From Mammaliicoccus lentus (GTDB taxonomy: Bacteria > Bacillota > Bacilli > Staphylococcales > Staphylococcaceae), in contig NZ_PPRS01000022.1 of the NCBI RefSeq assembly GCF_002902755.1, forward strand, positions 1 through 64,000: a stretch of 64,000 bases of DNA, read 5' to 3'. This document shows positions 58,592 to 64,000 of this stretch, piece after piece (positions within the stretch are counted from its first letter, which is position 1; every line of letters begins with the position of its first letter). Under the pieces are notes generated by a model. That model was not told the origin of the DNA, searched no databases, and worked only from the letters and a program-made list of their open reading frames with translations. The position numbers were made by a program, and so were the translations under genes.

Positions 58592-59965
58592 ATGAAAGTT
58601 TCAAAATTCGGCGGAAGTTCCGTTGCTAATAGCACACAAATCAAAAAAGTATTAGACATTATTAATAGTGACGATGAAAGGAAAATTGTCGTAGTATCAG
58701 CACCCGGTAAACGTTTTAAAGAAGATGTAAAAACAACTGACTTACTTATACGTTTGTATGAAAAAATTATAAATAAGCTAGACTACACACATAAATTCCA
58801 ACAAATCATTGAACGTTATCAAGAAATCGTAGTAGAACTAGAAATGGATGAAATCATTTTAGAACAATTAAAAAATGACTTAAATTGCTTAATTGATACT
58901 TACGAAGATAAACCTAAACGATTATTAGACGCATTAAAAAGTTGTGGTGAAGACTTTAACGCTCAAATCATCGCACAATACAATAATGATTTAGGTTTCC
59001 CTACTCGATATTTATCTCCAAAAGACGCTGGAATTATCGTTACTGATGAACCCGGTAACGCTATGATATTAGAATCTTCATACGAAAAAATTCATAAATT
59101 ACGTGAATATGAAGAAACACTTATCGTCCCAGGTTTCTTTGGCTATTCAGAAAATGGGGATATTGTAACTTTCCCTAGAGGCGGTTCAGATATTACTGGA
59201 GCAATTTTAGCGAGAGGCATTGAAGCTAGCTTATATGAAAACTTTACAGATGTGTCCGGTATATTTAGAGCTAATCCTACTGTTGTATCTCAACCTGAAA
59301 TCATACCTGAAATCACATATCGAGAAATGCGGGAACTATCATATGCTGGATTCGGAGTTTTCCATGATGAAGCTCTAGAACCATTATATAAAGATAGAAT
59401 TCCTGTTGTGATTAAAAATACTAACAAACCTCATGACAAAGGAACATTTATCGTAAGTGAACGTGACATATCTAGTCTGTCACAAATCGTCTCAGGCGTA
59501 AGTTGTGACAAAGGATTTACGATTATCAATATTAAAAAATACTTAATGAACAGAGAAGTTGGATTCACAAGACGTGTGTTAAGCATATTAGAAGAAGAAA
59601 ATATCTCTATCGAACATATTCCTTCAGGTATAGATAACTTAAGTATCATCATGAGAACAACACAAATAAGTGGTAAAGAACAAAATGTACTTAATAAAAT
59701 AAGAAATCAAATTCAAGTTGATGAACTGACAATCGACTATGATTTAGCGATATTGATGATAGTTGGAGAAGGTATGAATCGAGCAATCGGAACAGCTGCA
59801 AGTGCAACAAATGCATTGAGCAAAAACAAAATAAACTTAAACATGATTAACCAAGGTTCTTCAGAAATATCTATGATGTTTGGTATCGATGAACATTATT
59901 CTGATATAGCCGTTCAAGCTATTTATGATGAGTACTTTACGAAACAACCAACTGAAGTTATTTAA
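58592..59965 (+). CDS. lysC: Aspartate kinase
   Basis: This 457-residue enzyme phosphorylates aspartate, the first step toward lysine, threonine and methionine. It has the N-terminal VSKFGGSSVANSTQIKKV and the family segment FPRGGSDITGAILARGI. Two ACT domains at the C-terminus (about 310-457) provide feedback control. It lies alone and divergent from hom, with about 195 bases between the starts; no T-box or riboswitch is visible. Start follows AAAAGGAC. Confidence 0.97.
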   Translation: MKVSKFGGSSVANSTQIKKVLDIINSDDERKIVVVSAPGKRFKEDVKTTDLLIRLYEKIINKLDYTHKFQQIIERYQEIVVELEMDEIILEQLKNDLNCLIDTYEDKPKRLLDALKSCGEDFNAQIIAQYNNDLGFPTRYLSPKDAGIIVTDEPGNAMILESSYEKIHKLREYEETLIVPGFFGYSENGDIVTFPRGGSDITGAILARGIEASLYENFTDVSGIFRANPTVVSQPEIIPEITYREMRELSYAGFGVFHDEALEPLYKDRIPVVIKNTNKPHDKGTFIVSERDISSLSQIVSGVSCDKGFTIINIKKYLMNREVGFTRRVLSILEEENISIEHIPSGIDNLSIIMRTTQISGKEQNVLNKIRNQIQVDELTIDYDLAILMIVGEGMNRAIGTAASATNALSKNKINLNMINQGSSEISMMFGIDEHYSDIAVQAIYDEYFTKQPTEVI

Positions 59966-60008
59966 AAATCAAGCTAAGCCAAATGAAATTGGCTCAGCTT
60001 GATTTTTT
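59966..60008. terminator. Terminator of lysC
   Basis: AAATCAAGCTAAGCCAA pairs with TTGGCTCAGCTTGATTT with one mismatch, and six T follow. Confidence 0.92.
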
Positions 60009-60034
60009 ATATTCAGTGAAAGAAATATAAAAGC

Positions 60035-60240
60035 TCTAACGTGCTAGATATTTATCACTTGCACGTTACATTTTCTAACGAGCTAGACTTTTCTAACAAG
60101 CACGTTAGATCTATATTTTCTATGATTTATATGTCATTTTACTTTAAATACATGTAATAAAGACTTCTAACGTGCTAGATATTTATCATTTGCATGTTAC
60201 ATTTTCTAACGAGCTGGACTTTTCTAACAAGCACGTTAGA
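60035..60240. repeat. Inverted copy of the 75-bp element pair
   Basis: Two 75-bp elements lie at 60035-60109 and 60166-60240 with a 56-bp spacer, again a 131-bp period. Each begins TCTAACGTGC and ends GCACGTTAGA, a perfect 10-bp terminal inverted repeat. The reverse complement of the pair resembles the left-end pair at 150-355 in length, ends and spacer. The gap 59966-60426 holds these repeats and two hairpins, and no gene that I can support. Confidence 0.92.
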
Positions 60241-60338
60241 ACGAATGCACCTACCATTTTATAATGTGCTGACTTCCACTATAGGCTCGAGTCATAGCTC
60301 CGACTTTCAAAATCGCAAAAGAGTCCGAGTATAAATGA

Positions 60339-60389
60339 ATACTCCTAATCCATTGTTATTTAGAATTAATGGATTAGGAGTATTTTTTT
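60339..60389. terminator. Strong hairpin with T run
   Basis: ATACTCCTAATCCATT pairs perfectly with AATGGATTAGGAGTAT, followed by T residues. It lies between the repeat block and the convergent nucleotidyltransferase-like gene. A GGGATTTATGTCCC palindrome follows at about 60399-60412. Confidence 0.85.
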
Positions 60390-60426
60390 GAATAAGGGAT
60401 TTATGTCCCAGAATCATTATTATTTA

Positions 60427-61020
60427 CTATGTTTCGGCTAATATAATGTGATTGAGCTTATCTGCACCAATAACTTTTCTGAGCATAAAAAATTGATAAT
60501 AACTTAAATGCTGTATTAGCTTTTGATATTTGTAGATATCATCTTGTCTTAATTCATGATACAACTTATACATCATTTGTATTTCTGGCCTTAAATATTT
60601 CACGTCATATTCTAAGCTATGAAAGTATATTTTGTAATCATCAATTTCAATATTATGATCATGACTAAATTGCCACTTTTCATCTTTTGTTTCGTAAATG
60701 TATACTTTAATTATCCTCGCATTTGTTACCGGATCATAAATAAAGTATTTACTGTAATCTGACAGTTCATTTTCTGAGATATGCTCATATTCATTTAATG
60801 GTGTCTTCACAACAAATTGATAATTACGCTTTCTAAAGTAAGCATTTAATTCATCCATTTCTTCTCGACTTATTGTGATACCAATTATTTCTTTTATATG
60901 TGTACACTCATTCAAAAATAAATCTACAGCAAGTTCTCCACAAACAATATATTGCAAAGGATAGTCAGACATAATATTTTTCAATTCTTCTAATGTTAAA
61001 TATTGTTCGTTAGATTCCAT
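60427..61020 (-). CDS. Nucleotidyltransferase-like protein lacking catalytic aspartates
   Basis: This 197-residue protein resembles aminoglycoside/lincosamide nucleotidyltransferases. YIVCGELAVDLFLNE (about residues 24-38) corresponds to the usual GGWAIDLFLG, and LRPEIQMMYKLYHELRQDD to the late LRPEIQLLYKA segment. The usual acidic pair (HEDIDI) is replaced: HIKEIIGITI at 41-50 has Ile and Gly where the two catalytic Asp should be. It is probably not an active transferase and may be a pseudo-enzyme or a binder. I start at ATG 61020 after GGAGG; the TTG at 61026 is part of that site's spacing. A cre-like site lies just upstream. Confidence 0.7.
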   Translation of the reverse strand: MESNEQYLTLEELKNIMSDYPLQYIVCGELAVDLFLNECTHIKEIIGITISREEMDELNAYFRKRNYQFVVKTPLNEYEHISENELSDYSKYFIYDPVTNARIIKVYIYETKDEKWQFSHDHNIEIDDYKIYFHSLEYDVKYLRPEIQMMYKLYHELRQDDIYKYQKLIQHLSYYQFFMLRKVIGADKLNHIILAET

Positions 61021-61032
61021 TTTCAACCTCCA

Positions 61033-61048
61033 AAGAAAGCGTTTTCAA
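61033..61048. promoter_or_regulatory. Possible cre site (CcpA)
   Basis: AAGAAAGCGTTTTCAA matches the cre consensus WTGNAANCGNWWNCAW except for one position. It lies 13-28 bases upstream of the nucleotidyltransferase-like start, where CcpA would block transcription. Confidence 0.55.
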
Positions 61049-61131
61049 TTACTTTCATTTTAACAGATTTGGAATCTTTATCCAATAGGTAAGAAATAAT
61101 TTATTCTTTACGATTTCGTGAATTTTCTTCA

Positions 61132-61431
61132 CTAAATCCATTTGGATATCTTTTTTTGTAATTTTTCGATATTACTCTGCCCTACTTCATCCATTTCAAT
61201 ATTGAGTGCTGTAGCACAACACGATATGTACCACATAACATCGCCTAATTCTTTTTTCAGCGCTGTCTTATCTAATTCATGACCATGGAATACATGTTTT
61301 TTGATTACATCTGCTACTTCGCCCGCTTCACCTGTTAATCCTAATGCACCATTAATTAAACTTTGAGTCGGGTCCTTATGAATATTTGACATTGTTCTTT
61401 TTGATAATTTTTGGTATTCATTTAGTTCCAT
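61132..61431 (-). CDS. MazG-like nucleotide pyrophosphohydrolase
   Basis: This 99-residue protein is a single MazG-like helical domain. The metal-binding acids are in TGEAGEVADVIKKH and LKKELGDVMWYISCCA, the EExxD-type pattern of the all-alpha NTP pyrophosphatases. These enzymes remove abnormal or excess nucleotides. It starts 5 bases after the stop codon of the dehydrogenase gene and has GAGG just before its ATG, so the two are one transcript. Which nucleotide it acts on is not known. Confidence 0.92.
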   Translation of the reverse strand: MELNEYQKLSKRTMSNIHKDPTQSLINGALGLTGEAGEVADVIKKHVFHGHELDKTALKKELGDVMWYISCCATALNIEMDEVGQSNIEKLQKKISKWI

Positions 61432-61436
61432 TTCAA

Positions 61437-62321
61437 TTACCTCTTTTTAATATGATTTTTCAATAGTTGTATTACTGCCTGTGTCCCGTTATCATCGTAT
61501 CCTGCTTCGCTTAAAGCATCATAAACTTCTTTTGCTTTTAGCAAACCTGGCATATATAATCCCATCTTCTCACTTTCTTCAATTGCTAATTTCATATCTT
61601 TAATAAAGTGCTTTACGTAAAAGCCTGGTGCATAATCTTCTTTTACCATTCTAGGCCCAAGGTTAGATAAAGACCAACTTCCTGCTGCTCCATGTTCAAT
61701 GGAATTAAATACTTTATTAATATCTAATCCTGCTTCTTCAGCATAAATAATTGCTTCTGCTACTCCTAACATACCTGCAGCAATAGCTATTTGATTTGAT
61801 AATTTCGTATGTTGACCATTTCCGCTTTTACCTTGATATACTACATTTTTACCTAGCAAATTAAATATATCTTCCACTTGATTATAGGCTTCTTGATCTC
61901 CACCTACCATAATCGTCAACGCAGCATTTTTTGCGCCTACATCTCCACCAGAAACTGGTGCATCTAAACTTTTAATATTTCGTTCTTTTGCTTTTTCATA
62001 AATGTCGTGAGCTAAAGCAGGACTTGATGTCGTCATATCAATCACAATACTATTTGCTTTGGCATGATTTAAAATACCACCTTGACTTAAATAAATTGAC
62101 TCAACATCTTTTGGATATCCCACTATAGATATTATAATGTCACTTTTTTCAGAAAGCGTAGCTATCGTGTCACACCAAGTTGCGCCTTTTTCAACTAAAT
62201 CATCTGCTTTAGACTTAGTTCTGTTATATACATTCACTTCATAACCTTTATCAATTAAATGGCCAGCCATTGATTTTCCCATGACGCCTGTACCTACGAA
62301 CCCAATTGTTTTACTACTCAT
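61437..62321 (-). CDS. 3-hydroxyisobutyrate dehydrogenase-family oxidoreductase
   Basis: This 294-residue NAD(P)-dependent enzyme has the Rossmann motif IGFVGTGVMGKSMAGHLID and the family's DAPVSGGDVGAKNAALTIMV segment. The catalytic Lys lies in GQHTKLSNQIAIA. Substrates of the family include 3-hydroxyisobutyrate, tartronate semialdehyde and gamma-hydroxybutyrate. Tartronate semialdehyde reductase would also yield glycerate, the substrate of the kinase at 1835, but it is far from that locus, so this is only a remark. It heads a two-gene unit with the MazG-like gene. Confidence 0.93.
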   Translation of the reverse strand: MSSKTIGFVGTGVMGKSMAGHLIDKGYEVNVYNRTKSKADDLVEKGATWCDTIATLSEKSDIIISIVGYPKDVESIYLSQGGILNHAKANSIVIDMTTSSPALAHDIYEKAKERNIKSLDAPVSGGDVGAKNAALTIMVGGDQEAYNQVEDIFNLLGKNVVYQGKSGNGQHTKLSNQIAIAAGMLGVAEAIIYAEEAGLDINKVFNSIEHGAAGSWSLSNLGPRMVKEDYAPGFYVKHFIKDMKLAIEESEKMGLYMPGLLKAKEVYDALSEAGYDDNGTQAVIQLLKNHIKKR

Positions 62322-62577
62322 AAATCTTCCTCCTTAATAACTTCTTCATATTTGTATTATACCGATTTGTTAGAAAAATCAAAATTTTTAAAATTAAATA
62401 GGTCGATATTTCGTTGTATTGATTATTTGTAAATATTGTTTAACTAATATTAATAACGATATTGAAAAATTTAAAATAATTTAAAATTAATTGGGTTTTA
62501 TTCAAAATTATTGTGGTATTTAAAGAATATTGATACATAAGTGTCAATCTCATTATCAAAATAAAGGAGTGTATTTT

Positions 62578-63321
62578 ATGAAGAAATTTTTAATATTACT
62601 TTTATCTTCTTTTCTATTTTTAGCTGCATGCGGTAATGGCAGCGATAGTAAAGAAGATTCATCATCTGAAAAAGAGTCTTCAAGTTCAAAATCTGATGAT
62701 AGCTCTAAATCAAGTGACAAAAAAGATTCTGAGAAAGACTCTAGTAAAGATTCAGCAAGTGGCTCTGAAGATAAGAGCTCTGATAGTAAGGCTAACAGTA
62801 GCGATAAAGATTCCTCTGATGATAGCTCTTCTACATCTTCTGATTCTAATTCAGATGACTCTAATACAGAAGATTCTAATTCATCATCTAATAGCGCTGA
62901 AAACTCAGATTCAAACACATCTGGAGATAGTTCATCATCTAATGAATCAAATAATAGTGATAACTCAGCTTCTAACAGTGAAGCAAATCAGAACGCTACA
63001 AATGAAAATAGTTCAGCACAATCGAACGATAATCAACAGCAAGCTGATGAAAGTAATTCTATGAATAACAACAACTTAAATAATAACGAAACTGTATCAG
63101 CTTTAGGTGCAGAACAAGCTCAGCAAATATATAATGAGTCTGGTGTAAACCCATACCTTAATTCTATCAATGCTGAATGGAGACAAGAATATAACGGCGG
63201 TCTAACTAATCCTGAAAAAGCTTCATTAAATGCTTTAGAAAAAGGTACTTATAATGGACCTGAGCAACCTGAATTATTCTATAATGCATTAGTAGAAATT
63301 CAACAACAATATGCACAATAA
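62578..63321 (+). CDS. Ser/Asp/Asn-rich lipoprotein
   Basis: This 247-residue protein begins with a lipoprotein signal (LFLAAC, lipid on Cys18). Residues about 20-165 are low-complexity and consist almost only of Ser, Asp, Lys, Glu and Asn, like the wall-spanning SD-repeat stalks of staphylococcal surface proteins but without a sorting motif. The C-terminal 80 residues (ALGAEQAQQIYNESGVNPYL onward) look folded and could be the working part. I do not recognise the C-terminal domain. Long frames in the other phases of the repetitive part are shadows. Confidence 0.85.
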   Translation: MKKFLILLLSSFLFLAACGNGSDSKEDSSSEKESSSSKSDDSSKSSDKKDSEKDSSKDSASGSEDKSSDSKANSSDKDSSDDSSSTSSDSNSDDSNTEDSNSSSNSAENSDSNTSGDSSSSNESNNSDNSASNSEANQNATNENSSAQSNDNQQQADESNSMNNNNLNNNETVSALGAEQAQQIYNESGVNPYLNSINAEWRQEYNGGLTNPEKASLNALEKGTYNGPEQPELFYNALVEIQQQYAQ

Positions 63322-63328
63322 GGATTTA

Positions 63329-63368
63329 AAAAAAGCGTTAAGTCATCTAAATGACTTAACGCTTTTTT
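63329..63368. terminator. Bidirectional terminator
   Basis: AAAAAGCGTTAAGTCAT pairs with ATGACTTAACGCTTTTT around a 4-base loop. It separates the lipoprotein and amidase genes. Confidence 0.92.
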
Positions 63369-63383
63369 AGTAAAATTTATAAT

Positions 63384-63923
63384 TTAATTCAACATGTACT
63401 GCTTAATTTGTTCTATAAAATAGTCTTTCATTTCATTAATAATCCAATCATCAGGTATGCCATCTACTGTTGTACGCCAGTTAGTATGCATTTCTAATGA
63501 ACGATGAGGGCACTCAGTTTCACTAAATTCTAAATGTAATCTCACTGTATCTCTATTGGGCATTAAATTATAATCAGTCATATCTGCTGCTATGACTCTG
63601 AATGTTTCTTGCTCATTTAATAAAAATTCTTCATCTGAGCTCGAAAGTGATTCCAGTACCTCGTAACCTATATATTGTTCGTTACCTACTTCGTTTGCTG
63701 TATGCCAAGCAATATTTTCTGTATCAATTGCTTGCCATTGGTAATTACGATCAATGTAATAATGAGCAATACCTTGAATATATCTATCTTCCGGTGCGTC
63801 TTTTAATACTTCTCGCCATTCATTAGCATTTAATTCACTCGCATCATTATGAACAACAACACCTAATAATGGTTTTTCTCTTTTATCCATAGAATAATTG
63901 ATATAATCATTTTGTGAGGCCAT
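63384..63923 (-). CDS. Stand-alone N-acetylmuramoyl-L-alanine amidase (endolysin-type)
   Basis: This 179-residue protein is a single Amidase_2/PGRP-type domain of the kind found in the middle of staphylococcal phage endolysins. Zinc ligands are visible at His25 (GVVVHNDAS), His130 (VRLHLEF) and Cys138 (ETECPHRS), and the segments GIAHYYIDRNYQWQAI, AWHTANEVGNEQYIGYEV are typical. It has no signal peptide, CHAP or SH3b domain, so it should stay in the cytosol unless released by lysis. It may be a relic of a phage or a domesticated lysin. Start follows AAAGGGGAG. Confidence 0.88.
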   Translation of the reverse strand: MASQNDYINYSMDKREKPLLGVVVHNDASELNANEWREVLKDAPEDRYIQGIAHYYIDRNYQWQAIDTENIAWHTANEVGNEQYIGYEVLESLSSSDEEFLLNEQETFRVIAADMTDYNLMPNRDTVRLHLEFSETECPHRSLEMHTNWRTTVDGIPDDWIINEMKDYFIEQIKQYMLN

Positions 63924-64000
63924 TTATATTCTCCCCTTTTTATTTCTTTTTATCATTTTAACATATAAAAGTATAAAACTTGAAACTGTATATCTTATCT

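Noticed and set aside
58396-58659. 88-codon N-terminal extension of homoserine dehydrogenase
   Set aside because: It is hydrophobic and unlike any Hom protein, it crosses the divergent promoter region with lysC, and the internal ATG at 58395 has the good ribosome site and the normal family N-terminus.
62636-63064. Long reading frames in other phases of the Ser/Asp-rich lipoprotein gene, on both strands
   Set aside because: They arise from the repetitive codon use (TCT, GAT, AGT) of the true frame and lack start signals.

Overview
This 64 kb window is AT-rich bacterial chromosome from the family Staphylococcaceae. The protein families and gene order (lysC, hom-thrC-thrB, rpmG, guaC, lexA/sosA, tkt, ccdA, sbcD-sbcC, mscL, OpuD-type BCCT carrier, acnA, plsY, parE-parC, alsT, glcT-ptsG, mprF, msrA, msrR) follow the Staphylococcus aureus core chromosome from memory. 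Departures from that order are a tartrate/D-malate-type catabolic locus, no katA beside rpmG, and two unfamiliar genes after an amino acid permease. They point to a relative such as the sciuri group (Mammaliicoccus) rather than S. aureus itself; this species guess is weak. I saw no rRNA, tRNA, CRISPR, insertion sequence or prophage. Layout by region: 1-1830 holds a repeat-rich stretch, a DUF3169 membrane protein with its Xre regulator, and nine 41-bp hairpin repeats. 1835-6399 is a divergent catabolic locus: a dicarboxylate (DASS) carrier and glycerate kinase on the minus strand, a tartrate/D-malate-type dehydrogenase and a GntR/FCD regulator on the plus strand, with mirror-image promoters between them. 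6446-13377 holds a VOC protein, an SOS-controlled Y-family polymerase, Spo0M-like protein, mqo, a cation exporter, a tautomerase and msrR. 13532-18708 is mainly envelope and repair: msrA, a DedA protein, mprF and an AI-2E-type carrier. 18868-24670 holds glucose PTS with its antiterminator, a secreted DUF1002 protein and alsT. 24756-36045 holds topoisomerase IV (parE-parC) with a LexA box, plsY, a cysteine-free HesB protein, a thioesterase, acnA, a glycine-betaine-type carrier and mscL. 36121-43458 holds a second hairpin array, a Sco lipoprotein, sbcD-sbcC, and a cytochrome c-maturation-like ccdA/ccdC pair. 43663-52346 holds tkt, a DUF896 protein, sosA/lexA, a CAP protein, guaC, a zinc-binding lipoprotein, a zinc-free L33 gene with a Zur-like box, and an amino acid permease. 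52484-54211 holds two unfamiliar genes, the larger resembling phosphoribosyltransferase-TRSP proteins of tellurium-resistance-linked systems. 54270-63923 holds an HAD phosphatase, the threonine genes and lysC, a second copy of the left-end repeat in inverted orientation, a degenerate nucleotidyltransferase, a MazG-like protein, a dehydrogenase, a Ser/Asp-rich lipoprotein and an orphan phage-endolysin-type amidase. How the parts connect: uvrX-like polymerase, parE-parC, sosA and lexA all carry good LexA boxes, so the window holds a good part of an SOS regulon. The carrier, dehydrogenase and glycerate kinase form a plausible route from an external C4 hydroxy-acid to phosphoglycerate. mprF, msrR and the DedA protein act on the envelope. 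The most unusual items are the paired 75-bp elements at both ends of the window, the two hairpin arrays, the TRSP-like gene pair, and the nucleotidyltransferase that lacks its catalytic aspartates.
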